From assembly GCA_038244815.1 (NCBI GenBank), contig JBBRTB010000008.1, positions 99,848-163,847 on the forward strand: 64,000 bases of DNA. The letters run 5' to 3'. The notes beneath the pieces are model-generated. The model made no database searches. It was not told the DNA's origin and worked only from the letters and a program-made list of their open reading frames with translations. The stretch is from DASVHS01 sp038244815. Lineage in GTDB: Bacteria; Acidobacteriota; Thermoanaerobaculia; Gp7-AA8. Shown here in pieces: positions 1 to 8,457 of the stretch; the stretch's first letter is position 1, and each line of letters opens with the position of its first letter. The position numbers were made by a program, and so were the translations under genes.

Positions 1-1126
1 CGGCCCGCGTCATGAGACCGGTGCGCATGTGCAGCTTGGGCTGGTAATACAGCTCGAATTCGTTGTGCTCGATGGCCTGGCGCATCTCCACGACGAGCCC
101 CAGCTCGTCCGGGCTGCGGTTCTCGTAGTCGTCGCTATGAAAGCTGAATCCCGACTGAGCCTGTTTGGCCGCGTACATGGCCACATCGGCACGGCGCAGC
201 AACGTGCGCACGTCGGCGCCGTGTGCGGGATACGCCGCGATGCCGATGCTGGCGCCCACCTCGAGCGTCTGCCCGTCGACGACGAACGGCTGCTCCAGCG
301 AGCTGATGATGCGCCGGGCCGTGTTGGCAACGTATTCGGGATCGATCGGTGACGGCACCACGATGGCGAACTCGTCGCCGCCGAGCCGCGCCACCGTGTC
401 GTTGACCCGAATCTGATTCTGCAGCCGCGACGCGATCTGTTTGAGCAGCGTGTCGCCGAACTGATGCCCGAACGTATCGTTCACTTCCTTGAAGCGATCG
501 AGATCCATGAGCAGCAGAGCCACGGTCGAATCGCGATCGCGGGCCTGGCTGATGGCCTTCTCGAACTGATCGAGCAGCATCAGTCGATTGGGCAGACCGG
601 TCAGGGGGTCGTGCATGGCCTGATGACGCAGAAGGCCTACCTGGCTCTTGTTCTCGGTGATGTCGCGGAAGAAGGCTACCCAGTGCGTGATGTCGCCGTT
701 TTCCTCGACGGGCACGAGCTCGATGTCGAGCTCGAATTCGGTGCCGTTTTTCCGCCGCGCCGTCGCCTCGGCCTCGAAGGGCTCGCGGTCGAACACATGA
801 TCGAGCAGATCCGAGAGAAGCGCTTCCTGACGCTCCACGATGCGAAACGCCATGGGCGTCTGCCCGATCACTTCTTCACGCGTGCATCCGTAAAGCGCGC
901 AGAAGCCGTCGTTGACGAACGCGATCCGCGGTCCTGTGGCCTCGACCGCCGGCGTCAGGATAGCGATGCCCTGCACCGACACCCGGACGGCGCTCCCGAT
1001 GAGACCGAGCTGCTCCGACAAGAGCCGCTGATCGATCAGTTTCCGGTGCAGCGCCTCAGCCGATTCGAGCTCTTGTTCGGTCGCAAGCCGGGGAAATTCG
1101 GCCTCGAACTCTTTGGAATCTGGCAT
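1..1126 (-). CDS. PAS–GGDEF–EAL cyclic-di-GMP signalling protein, partial at left edge
   Basis: The 3' part lies outside the window. Translating the minus strand from the ATG at 1126 gives an unbroken 375-codon frame. A PAS-like sensor region (about residues 45–150, including FVNDGFCALYGCTREEVIG) is followed by a GGDEF domain with RLGGDEFA (GGDEF at residue ~249), and then the first strand of an EAL domain (ELYYQPKL, residue ~357). The RxxD inhibitory site (RVND) lies five residues before GGDEF, so the cyclase half looks active and feedback-inhibited by c-di-GMP, from family knowledge. The EAL catalytic motif is outside the window, so phosphodiesterase activity cannot be judged. No signal peptide or membrane segment is visible in this part, so it is probably cytoplasmic. 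Confidence 0.9.
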   Translation of the reverse strand, partial: MPDSKEFEAEFPRLATEQELESAEALHRKLIDQRLLSEQLGLIGSAVRVSVQGIAILTPAVEATGPRIAFVNDGFCALYGCTREEVIGQTPMAFRIVERQEALLSDLLDHVFDREPFEAEATARRKNGTEFELDIELVPVEENGDITHWVAFFRDITENKSQVGLLRHQAMHDPLTGLPNRLMLLDQFEKAISQARDRDSTVALLLMDLDRFKEVNDTFGHQFGDTLLKQIASRLQNQIRVNDTVARLGGDEFAIVVPSPIDPEYVANTARRIISSLEQPFVVDGQTLEVGASIGIAAYPAHGADVRTLLRRADVAMYAAKQAQSGFSFHSDDYENRSPDELGLVVEMRQAIEHNEFELYYQPKLHMRTGLMTRA

Positions 1127-1178
1127 GGGAAAGGCGGATCATAGCAGGCCGCGCGGCGCGCCGCGCGCCGCGCGCCGG

Positions 1179-1224
1179 TTAGCAGTTAGCAGTTAGCAGT
1201 TAGCAGTTAGCAGTTAGCAGTTAG
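1179..1224. repeat. TTAGCAG heptamer array (6.5 copies)
   Basis: Six exact TTAGCAG units plus TTAG run head to tail. The array lies just upstream of the IS256-type element and just after a GC-only stretch (1150–1178, alternating GCGC). Related TAGC-type units recur on the other side of the transposase (2451–2493) and at 58341–58393. No CRISPR character: there are no spacers. Confidence 0.95.
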
Positions 1225-2450
1225 ATGGTGACCTTGTCCCTACGGTAGTTGAAATTTGAAATGGCGGTTTCCTCGCCGGAGTACGCTCCGGTTGCGAGAA
1301 CAAAGGAGAACCGCCATGAAGAAAGCGTATTAGAAGCAGATCCGTAGAAGGACGAGGACAGCGAAGGGGCAGCGGGAGATCGAGCCGGCAGACGCCGTGC
1401 AGCTGACGCTCGATCGAACCGAGGTGCTCCAGCAGATGCAGGAGGGTCTTCATCGGCTTGGGGTGTGGCTCGGTCTGGAGCTTGCTGCGCTGTTGATGAA
1501 GAACGAGGTGGAGCGGCTGTGCGGAAGCCGGTACGAGCACCAGCCGGAGAGGAAGGCCACGAGACACGGGCGTCAGCGTGGCGTGGTCACCATCGCCGGG
1601 CAGAAGATCGGGATCGACCGGCCGCGGGTGCGATCGACGAGAGACCAGCGCGAGTTGCCCTTGGAGGTCTACGGCCTGGCGCACCGCGAGGATGCCATGC
1701 CGGCAGCGGTGCTTCAACGGATGGTGCGAGGAGTGTCGTGCCGTGACTACGAAGGAGTGATCGAGTCAGCAGCGGAAGGGTTCGGCGTGAAGCGATCGAG
1801 CGTGAGCCGGGCCTTTGCCGCAGCCTCGGTCAAGAAGATCGCTGAGCTCAATGCGCGTCGTCTGGACGACACCCGATTCCCGGTGGTGTTCATCGACGGG
1901 ATCGGTTGGGCGGACACGACGATGGTTGTGGCTCTGGGCATCAGCGAGGACGGTACCAAGCGTGTGCTGGGGTTCCGGGAGGGCGCCACGGAAAACGGCG
2001 AAGTGTGCAAGACCCTGTTCGAGGATCTGGGTGAGCGAGGTCTGGACACGAGCACACCAACGTTGTTCGTGATCGACGGCGGCAAAGCACTGCGCAAAGC
2101 GATCACCAAGGTGTGGGGATCCAAGGCGCTGGTGCAGCGGTGCCGTGTGCACAAGAAGCGGAACATCCAGGCCCATGTGCCTGAGCGGCACTGGCCTGAT
2201 GTGGCGCGCATGCTGGACAGGGCCTGGGCCGAGGCCGACTTCGAGCGCGCACGCAAACAGCTGGTGACCCTGGCTGCCTATCTCGACCGAATCGCTCCGG
2301 ACGCGACGGGCAGCCTTCGCGAAGGAATGGAAGAAACGCTAACAGTCAAGCGACTACGCATCGATCCCGCCTTGGCCATGCACCTGGTCACGACGAATCC
2401 GATCGAGTCAGCATTCTCCTGCGTGCGAAAACTCACCGGCCGGGTCACCG
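1225..2450 (+). mobile_element. Degenerate IS256-family insertion sequence
   Basis: The element consists of an upstream non-coding end (from about 1225), a hairpin just before the gene (CTCGC-CGGAG stem, 1272–1298) and the transposase frame. The left boundary abuts the TTAGCAG array. The right end is missing, because transposase similarity stops where GCTAACC-type heptamers begin (2451). No matching terminal inverted repeat could be found on the right. With an in-frame amber codon and a lost 3' end, the element is most likely immobile on its own. Confidence 0.75.
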
Positions 2451-2485
2451 GTTACCCGCTACCCCGCTACTCCGCTAACTGCTAA
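1316..2485 (+). pseudogene. IS256-family (mutator-type) transposase, amber at codon 6 and 3' truncated
   Basis: A good ribosome site (AAAGGAG) precedes the ATG at 1316, but codon 6 is TAG (1331–1333). The frame then stays open to 2485, with an internal GTG at 1397 giving 362 residues. Counted from that GTG, the DDE triad is present: D167 in FIDGIGW, D227 in FVIDGGKA and E337 in TTNPIESAF, with the family's C-x2-H (C249/H252) between the last two. After TGRVTG the usual C-terminal helix is replaced by YPLPRYSANC, which is read from the heptamer repeat. Whether any product is made depends on internal initiation at 1397 or amber read-through. A sequencing error at the TAG is possible. Confidence 0.85.
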
Positions 2486-2493
2486 CCGCTACC
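2451..2493. repeat. GCTAMCC-type 7/8-bp tandem repeat
   Basis: Units GTTACCC, GCTACCCC, GCTACTCC, GCTAACT, GCTAACC and GCTACC follow each other with 7- or 8-bp spacing. They encode the aberrant end of the transposase and reach into the stop region of the minus-strand lipoprotein gene. The units are complementary in type to the TAGC heptamers at 1179–1224, so the IS256 remnant is bracketed by inverted-type arrays. Confidence 0.85.
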
Positions 2494-3676
2494 TCGTCTC
2501 CACCTGCACGTCACCGCGACCCTTCAACTTGTCCAGGTAGTCCCGGCCGGCATCGTCCTTCTTCAGATAGGTGTCCCAGAACGCCAGCGAGATGGTGCGG
2601 ACGGTGCCGGTGGAGGGGCCGCCCATGATCACGGGCAGGTTGTTGCGCGGCGTCGGCTGTTGCTGCGGATAGGTGCCGCCGATCGGCGGGCGGTTTGTCG
2701 GATACGGCATGTCCATCGGCTGGTTCGGCTGGTATCCGCTGAAGTCGCCGACGTTGCCGGTGAACGCGGAACGGCCCGCACCCTGAATCGAGACGAACCA
2801 CTTGTCGCCGGCCGGACTGGCGTCGAAGCCGAGCTTGCGCCAGGCCAGGTCTTCGCTCTCCTTCGCGCCGAAGTCGCGCGAACCGGTCAGGAACAGCGCG
2901 GGCACGTCCAGGCTGGCGAAGGACGAAGCGGTCAGCCCCCGTTCCGGCAGCGGGCCGGGGGGAGACATCGCCTCGACGGCCTTGACGCGCGCGTCGGCAG
3001 TGCCGGCCACGCCCGCGGTCATGAGCGCGGTCAGAGCTCCGTAAGCGTGGCCGCCGACACCGACGCGCGTCTCGTCGAGGCGATCCTTGAGCTCGGGATA
3101 TTGCACGACCAGATGCGACAGCGAGCCGATGATGAGACGCACGTCCGAAACGCGACCCTGCCAGTCCGCCTGCGTCTGCTCGTTCTCCCAGGCGGTCGAC
3201 GGATCGGAACGGAAGGGAAGGTTCTGGAACTGTCCGCTGTCGCTGCGCTGATCGCGTCCACGCCGCCCGTTCCGATTCTGGCTCGTGGCCGCGCGCCGCT
3301 CTTCCATCTGCCGGTCCACGGCCGCCCGTGTCGCTCCGGCATCGGCATGCGAAAGCTTGATCACCACGTAGCCATGCCCGGCCCAGAATGCGCTCAGACC
3401 GACGTAGCCCGCGCGCGAACCGCCGTACTCCGGTGAGAAAACGATCACCGGATACGGTCCCCCGCGCGTCGGATACTCGATGCTGAACCCGACGTCCTTG
3501 TTCCGCATCACGTCATGAAGCGACGCCGCCGGAACGACTCCCACAGGGATGGTGACGCCTTCGAGGCTGTACGGGTTCTTGATGACCGGCACGGCATTCG
3601 GGTCGGTTTTGGCGGACTTGCTGGCGCAGGACGCCAGAAGGAGTGCTGAGAACATCAGCACGAGAGCTCGTTTCAT
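2489..3676 (-). CDS. Alpha/beta-hydrolase-fold lipoprotein, probable pseudoenzyme
   Basis: This is a 395-residue protein with a lipoprotein signal (MKRALVLMFSALLLASC; Cys17 is the lipid site), so it should be membrane-anchored outside the cytoplasm. The body resembles the dienelactone hydrolase / platelet-activating-factor acetylhydrolase group: PVIVFSPEYGGSRAG, then the elbow VGVGGHAYGALTALM, then PALFLTGSRD. In active relatives the elbow is GHSYG or GHSFG; here it is GHAYG (Ala211, codon GCT). The later region that usually carries the catalytic His reads QGAGRSAF, with Arg. Two of three triad positions therefore seem lost. A low-complexity Arg/Asn/Gly insert lies near residues 130–150. The role is unknown; the fold call is fairly firm, the activity is doubtful. 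Confidence 0.75.
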   Translation of the reverse strand: MKRALVLMFSALLLASCASKSAKTDPNAVPVIKNPYSLEGVTIPVGVVPAASLHDVMRNKDVGFSIEYPTRGGPYPVIVFSPEYGGSRAGYVGLSAFWAGHGYVVIKLSHADAGATRAAVDRQMEERRAATSQNRNGRRGRDQRSDSGQFQNLPFRSDPSTAWENEQTQADWQGRVSDVRLIIGSLSHLVVQYPELKDRLDETRVGVGGHAYGALTALMTAGVAGTADARVKAVEAMSPPGPLPERGLTASSFASLDVPALFLTGSRDFGAKESEDLAWRKLGFDASPAGDKWFVSIQGAGRSAFTGNVGDFSGYQPNQPMDMPYPTNRPPIGGTYPQQQPTPRNNLPVIMGGPSTGTVRTISLAFWDTYLKKDDAGRDYLDKLKGRGDVQVETR

Positions 3677-3736
3677 CAGTTCGTTACCTCGCCCTCTTCA
3701 TTGACGCACAAACCATGCGCAACGTTGACGTTTCCC

Positions 3737-4582
3737 TCAGGAGCCGGACGGATAGCATCCCAGAATGCGCACGACTTCGCACATCTCGCGAAGGTGCTCG
3801 ATGGCTCGCGCGACGTTCGGATCGGCGGTGTCACCGCCGATGTCGACGTAGAACGAGTAATCCCACGGCCTGCCCACGACGGGACGCGACTCGATCTTGC
3901 TCATGTTGACGTCCCGCAGAGCGAAGGCGGCCAGAGCCCGGAACAGTGCTCCGGGCTTGTTCGCCGTGCGGAAGAAGAGCGACGTCTTCGGTGCGCCGCC
4001 GGGGACGCCGGCAAGAGGATGATCCGGGTTTGTCAGCAGCAGGAACCGCGTGTAGTTCTCGGGGTGGTCTTCGATCTCCGAAGCAAGGATGCACCCGCCG
4101 TAGAGCTCCGCCGCAAAAGCCCCCGCGATCGCCCCAACCGAGGCCCGGGGCCCGAGGCCCGAGGCCTCGCTCATCAGGTCCTTTACCGCGCCCGCCGTGT
4201 CGTACGCCGCCACCGCTTCGAGCTTGTGATCGGCGATGAAACGCTGGCACTGAGCCAGGGCCACCGGATGCGAACGCACTTCCGAGATTTTGTCGAGCCT
4301 GGAGCCCGGCGGGCCGATCAGGTTGTGACTGATGCGCAGATAGACCTCGCCGCGAATGGCCAGGTGTTCCTCGGCCAGAAGCTCGTAGCTGCGAACGACC
4401 GAGCCGGCCAGACTGTTCTCGATCGGAAGCAGCGCGCACTCGACGCGACCGGTCATGACCGCCGCGAACACATCCTCGAACGTGCGACAGGGCACCGCCG
4501 CGATCGACTGGCCGAGGAGTTTCCGGGCCGCTTCTTCGGAGAAAGCGCCGCGCTCGCCCTGGAAGGCCACGGTCAGGTCCAT
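3737..4582 (-). CDS. pheA: Prephenate dehydratase
   Basis: The 281-residue enzyme converts prephenate to phenylpyruvate in phenylalanine synthesis. The N-terminal catalytic domain starts AFQGERGAFSEEAA and contains PIENSLAGSV and the hallmark TRF at residues 178–180. The C-terminal ACT domain has NKPGALFRAL and ESRP (231–234), the phenylalanine-binding motif, so feedback inhibition by Phe is expected. There is no chorismate mutase domain, so it is the monofunctional form. A GCCCGAG heptamer array (4143–4169) is read in frame at residues ~139–147, adding a Gly/Pro-rich loop inside the catalytic domain. The start at 4582 is chosen because the family begins there; it is only 24 bp from the divergent helicase start. 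Confidence 0.93.
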   Translation of the reverse strand: MDLTVAFQGERGAFSEEAARKLLGQSIAAVPCRTFEDVFAAVMTGRVECALLPIENSLAGSVVRSYELLAEEHLAIRGEVYLRISHNLIGPPGSRLDKISEVRSHPVALAQCQRFIADHKLEAVAAYDTAGAVKDLMSEASGLGPRASVGAIAGAFAAELYGGCILASEIEDHPENYTRFLLLTNPDHPLAGVPGGAPKTSLFFRTANKPGALFRALAAFALRDVNMSKIESRPVVGRPWDYSFYVDIGGDTADPNVARAIEHLREMCEVVRILGCYPSGS

Positions 4583-4606
4583 CCGGGTATTCTCTACCGA
4601 GACACG

Positions 4607-6724
4607 ATGACCAAGGTCCGCAAATACACACTCAAGCAGCCGGCGAAGGTGCGGAAGGAGTATCGCGTCCGCTACCAGGAAGAGCTCAACGCCGAGCAAC
4701 TGGAAGTCGTGCACGCCGGCGATGGGCCGCTTCTGGTCATCGCCGGCGCCGGGAGCGGCAAGACGCGCGCCCTCACCTATCGCGTCTCCCGCCTCATCGA
4801 AGACGGCGTCGACCCCTCCGAGATCCTCCTGCTCACGTTCACGAACAAGGCGGCCCGCGAGATGCTCTCCCGTGTCGAGGAGCTGGTCACGATCGACACC
4901 CGGCGCATCTGGGGCGGCACGTTCCACTCCACCGGCAACCGCCTTCTTCGCCGCTTTGCCGAGCCCCTCGGCTACCGCTCGAACTTCTCGATTCTCGATG
5001 ACGAAGACGCCAGGGAAATGATGGAGTCCGCCGTCTCCTCCCTCGGCATCAAGACCCTGGAGCGCCGGTTTCCCAAAGGCGATGTCCTCCTCGACATTTA
5101 CTCATTCGTGCTCAACACGCGCACTCCGCTCGAGCTGCATCTCGAGCAGAATCTCCCCCATTTCGCACTCTACAAGGAGGAGATGATCGATGTCTTTCGC
5201 CGTTACAAACAGCGCAAGCGCGAAGCGAACGCCATGGACTTCGACGACCTCCTCATCAACTGGAAAGTGCTGCTCGACGACCATCCGGACATCGCGGCAT
5301 CGCTCAAACGGCAGTTCCGCCATCTGCTCGTCGACGAGTACCAGGACACGAACAAGCTGCAGGCCGAGATCGTCGACGCCATGGCCGAGGTGCGCAGGAA
5401 CGTGATGGTCGTCGGCGACGACGCCCAGTCGATCTACTCGTTCCGCGGCGCCTCATTCGAGAACATCCTCACGTTTCCGCTGCGCTTTCCCGATACGCAG
5501 ATCTTCAAGCTGGAGACGAACTACCGCTCCACGCGGCAGATCCTGAACCTCGCCAATCACTCCATCGCCAACAACCGCTACCAGTTCAGGAAAGAGCTGC
5601 ACGCGGTGCGCGGTGATGGACCCGACCCGGCGGTGGTGGGTGTGGACGACGTGTTCGAACAGGCGTCGTTCGTGGCCCAGCGGATCCTGGAGTTGCGCGA
5701 TGAAGGCGAGTCGCTCTCCGACATCGCCGTGCTGTACCGATCGCACTACCAGTCGCTGGAGTTGCAGATGGAGCTGTCGCGACGGCTCATCCCGTACGAG
5801 ATCCGCAGCGGCGTGCGTTTCTTCGAGCAGGCGCACATCAAGGACGTGATCTCGTATCTGAAGATCGTGACGAATCCGCGCGACGAGCTGGCCTGGAAGC
5901 GAGTGCTGAAGCTGTATCCGAAGATCGGCGAAAAGACCGCATCCGAGGTCTGGGGGCGGATCGGTAGCGCCGCGAATCCGCTGGATGCGTTTCTCCGCGG
6001 AGTGGAGACAACGGGTCGCGGCGCCGCGGGCTCGATGCGCTCGCTGCGCGACGTCCTCAAACTCATCTCCTCCCACTCCATGCTCCGCAACCCAGCCGAG
6101 TCGATCGGCCTCATCGTCGAAAAGGGCTACGCCGACTACGCCCGCTCGAAGTTCGCGAATTCGCAGGCGCGCCTGGACGACCTCGAACAGCTCTCCCAGT
6201 ACGCGCTGCGATACGAAGACGTCGAGACGTTCCTGAACGAAGTGGCGCTGGCGAATCCGATGGCAGGCGAAGACGTGGCCGTCGTCGGGCCGGTGGACGA
6301 GAAGATCGTCCTGTCGTCGGTGCATCAGGCCAAGGGACTGGAGTGGCGGGCCGTCTTCGTGATCTGGCTTGCCGACGGACGCTTTCCGTCCCAGCGTGCG
6401 CTGCGCGTGCCCGGCGGGATCATCCGAGTCGATCGCGCGAAGATCCACCCGGCGTTCGAAGTGCCGTTGATCGAGGGTGAAGCGCCGCCGGACGGTGAAC
6501 CGCGATCTCCCACTGGCGGTGAAATCGAGATCATGATTCCGGGAGAAGAGGAAGAGCGCCGCCTCTTCTACGTGGCCATCACCCGCGCCAAACAGGAGCT
6601 CTATCTGATCTTCCCGGTGATGGCGCGCGACCGCGGCGGCATGGATGTGCTCATGGAGCCTTCGCGGTTCGTGCGCGAGCTTCCGGGCGAGGTGTACGAG
6701 AAATGGGTGATCAACAGTGAGTGA
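4607..6724 (+). CDS. UvrD/PcrA/Rep-type superfamily 1A DNA helicase
   Basis: This 705-residue 3'-5' helicase shows all main SF1A motifs in order: Walker A AGAGSGKTR, motif Ia TFTNKAAREM, DEYQD (Walker B), GDDAQSIYSFRGA (motif III), TNYRSTRQIL (motif IV), SVHQAKGLEW (motif V) and YVAITRAKQELY (motif VI). Such enzymes unwind DNA in repair, replication restart or plasmid replication; which paralogue this is cannot be fixed from sequence alone. The ATG at 4607 is used because the family N-terminus (LNAEQLEVV, near residue 30) follows closely; the frame is open far upstream but only as antisense of pheA. The end overlaps the next gene by 8 bp, suggesting coupled translation. Confidence 0.93.
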   Translation: MTKVRKYTLKQPAKVRKEYRVRYQEELNAEQLEVVHAGDGPLLVIAGAGSGKTRALTYRVSRLIEDGVDPSEILLLTFTNKAAREMLSRVEELVTIDTRRIWGGTFHSTGNRLLRRFAEPLGYRSNFSILDDEDAREMMESAVSSLGIKTLERRFPKGDVLLDIYSFVLNTRTPLELHLEQNLPHFALYKEEMIDVFRRYKQRKREANAMDFDDLLINWKVLLDDHPDIAASLKRQFRHLLVDEYQDTNKLQAEIVDAMAEVRRNVMVVGDDAQSIYSFRGASFENILTFPLRFPDTQIFKLETNYRSTRQILNLANHSIANNRYQFRKELHAVRGDGPDPAVVGVDDVFEQASFVAQRILELRDEGESLSDIAVLYRSHYQSLELQMELSRRLIPYEIRSGVRFFEQAHIKDVISYLKIVTNPRDELAWKRVLKLYPKIGEKTASEVWGRIGSAANPLDAFLRGVETTGRGAAGSMRSLRDVLKLISSHSMLRNPAESIGLIVEKGYADYARSKFANSQARLDDLEQLSQYALRYEDVETFLNEVALANPMAGEDVAVVGPVDEKIVLSSVHQAKGLEWRAVFVIWLADGRFPSQRALRVPGGIIRVDRAKIHPAFEVPLIEGEAPPDGEPRSPTGGEIEIMIPGEEEERRLFYVAITRAKQELYLIFPVMARDRGGMDVLMEPSRFVRELPGEVYEKWVINSE

Positions 6725-7562
6725 CTCCGCGATCCGCAACGTCTCCGACACCGCGCTGTGGGCGGCCATGTATCGCGCCGTCGAGACCGATCGTCCGGAT
6801 GCTCTGTTCCGCGACGCGTTCGCGCGACCTCTGGCCGGCGAGAGGGGCGAGAAGATCTACACGTCCCTTCCGCCGAGACGCCGCCACCAATGGGCGTGGT
6901 CGATGCGGACGGTTCTGTTCAATCGCTTCATCGCCGAAGAGATCGGCAACGGCGCGGACATGGTCATCAATCTCGCCGCCGGTCTCGACGCGCGGCCGTA
7001 TCACATGCAGTTGCCTTCGTCGTTGCAGTGGATCGAAGTCGATCTCCCCGATCTGTTTGCGTACAAGCAGAGCGTGATCGGTGACGCCGAACCGCTGTGC
7101 CGCCTCGAGCGCGTTGCGCTCGACCTCGCCGACGTGAGCGCGCGGCGCGACCTGTTCGCGCGCCTCGGATCGCAGTCGCGGCGCGCCGTCATCCTGTCCG
7201 AAGGACTGCTGGTCTACCTGTCACCGGAGGAGGTGGGCGTGCTGGCGAGCGATCTCGCCGCGCAGCCATCGTTCAAGCGCTGGATCGTCGACATCCTTTC
7301 TCCCGGACTGAAGAAGATGATGCAACGGCAGGTCGGGGATCAGGTCGACCAGGCCGGCGCTCCCTTCCGTTTCGCGCCCGCGGAAGGGCCGCCGTTCTTC
7401 GAGCAGCACGGCTGGCAAGTCCTGTCCGTCGAGTCGACCTTGCAGAACGCGGCGCATCTTCGGCGCGTCGGCTTCTTCTTCCGCCTGATGGCAAAGCTGC
7501 CGGAGTCGAAGACGAAACAAGGTTCCCGCCCCTGGTCCGGGACGGTCCTTCTGGGGAGGTGA
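6717..7562 (+). CDS. Class I SAM-dependent methyltransferase (leucine carboxyl methyltransferase-like family)
   Basis: The protein has 281 residues and a GTG start overlapping the helicase stop. Motif INLAAGLDARPYHMQLP followed by WIEVDLPDLFAYK is diagnostic for the LCMT/Ppm-like group (putative O-methyltransferases, often acting on polyketides or carboxyl groups). SEGLLVYLSPEEV marks the later conserved block. No signal peptide is present, so it is cytoplasmic. The substrate is unknown. It sits between a helicase and a dipeptidase with which it has no obvious pathway link, so the cluster is probably transcriptional rather than functional. Confidence 0.85.
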   Translation: MSDSAIRNVSDTALWAAMYRAVETDRPDALFRDAFARPLAGERGEKIYTSLPPRRRHQWAWSMRTVLFNRFIAEEIGNGADMVINLAAGLDARPYHMQLPSSLQWIEVDLPDLFAYKQSVIGDAEPLCRLERVALDLADVSARRDLFARLGSQSRRAVILSEGLLVYLSPEEVGVLASDLAAQPSFKRWIVDILSPGLKKMMQRQVGDQVDQAGAPFRFAPAEGPPFFEQHGWQVLSVESTLQNAAHLRRVGFFFRLMAKLPESKTKQGSRPWSGTVLLGR

Positions 7563-7565
7563 GCG

Positions 7566-8276
7566 ATGCGGCTGCTCCTGATCTCATCATCGGTCGTTCA
7601 CGGCTACGGATACCTCGACCATGCCGAGTCCGAGATCCGCTCTTTCCTCGGGACGGCGAAACGCGTCGCCTTCGTGCCGTTCGCGCTCGCCGATCACTAC
7701 GCTTACACCGCAAAAGTGCGCGAACGCCTCGGCCGCATGGGTTACGACGTGCAGCAGGTTCACGGCGCCGCCGACCTCGACCCGGCGGACGCGATCTTCG
7801 TCGGCGGCGGCAACACGTTCCGGCTGCTGAAGACGCTCTACGACCGCGAACTGCTCGACCCGCTTCGCAAACGCGTGCGCGGCGGGATGCTGTACATGGG
7901 TTCCAGCGCGGGCTCGGTCATCACCGCGCCGACGATCCGGACGACCAACGACATGCCCATCGTGCAGCCTCCGTCGTTCGACGCGCTGCATCTGGTCCCG
8001 TATCAGATCAACGGTCACTATCTCGACGCCGATCCGGCCTCGACGCACATGGGCGAGACGCGCGAGATCCGGCTCGCCGAGTATCTCGAGGAAAACGAAG
8101 CGCCGGTGATCGGAATCCGCGAGGGCACGATGCTGCGCGTCGAGGATGAGCTCACCACGGTCACCGGCACCCGGGCCGCGAAGATCTTTCGCCGCGGCGA
8201 GGACCCGGTCAATGCGGAGGTGGGTGCGAGGCTGAGGGAGGATCTGCGGGTGGTGGGGCATGGGGCTGGGGCGTAG
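7566..8276 (+). CDS. pepE: Dipeptidase E (peptidase family S51, Asp-X dipeptidase)
   Basis: This 236-residue cytoplasmic serine peptidase cleaves dipeptides with N-terminal aspartate. The GGGNTF motif, the nucleophile loop GSSAGS (Ser114), Asp129 in TTNDMPIV and His151 in INGHYLD match the Ser-Asp-His set of the Salmonella enzyme with a constant offset. The start at 7566 lies 3 bp after the methyltransferase stop. The C-terminus (RVVGHGAGA) is Gly-rich and ends just before a palindromic repeat patch. Confidence 0.9.
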   Translation: MRLLLISSSVVHGYGYLDHAESEIRSFLGTAKRVAFVPFALADHYAYTAKVRERLGRMGYDVQQVHGAADLDPADAIFVGGGNTFRLLKTLYDRELLDPLRKRVRGGMLYMGSSAGSVITAPTIRTTNDMPIVQPPSFDALHLVPYQINGHYLDADPASTHMGETREIRLAEYLEENEAPVIGIREGTMLRVEDELTTVTGTRAAKIFRRGEDPVNAEVGARLREDLRVVGHGAGA

Positions 8277-8278
8277 GG

Positions 8279-8404
8279 CCCCCGCCCAGATTCCTCGCGC
8301 TCTTCGGCGCTCGGAATGACGTTCCAGCCCACGGGTCATTCCGAGCCGCGAAGACGGCGAGGAATCTGGGCGGGGGACGCTCCGCTTCGGCGCTCGGAAT
8401 GACG
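8279..8404. repeat. Interspersed palindromic repeats (CTCGGAATGAC type), two copies plus a remnant
   Basis: A copy of the element CCGCCCAGATTCCTCGCG…CTCGGAATGACG (8280–8322) is followed by an inverted copy (8335–8376) and the tail of a third (8380–8404). Each copy is itself imperfectly palindromic (ATTCC…GGAAT arms). The patch fills the gap between pepE and clpS and could act as a transcription or mRNA-stability barrier. Further copies are at 15556, 24548 and 27750. Confidence 0.9.
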
Positions 8405-8457
8405 AGCGTGGCGCTATCACGAAATCCCCCGCCCTCGCCCCGCGTTAACCTGTTTCC

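Noticed and set aside
1179..1224. CRISPR-like array
   Set aside because: Units are directly adjacent 7-mers without spacers; no cas genes.
3701..4606. N-terminal extension of the helicase by about 300 codons
   Set aside because: The upstream part is antisense to pheA and lacks helicase homology; the family start is at 4607.
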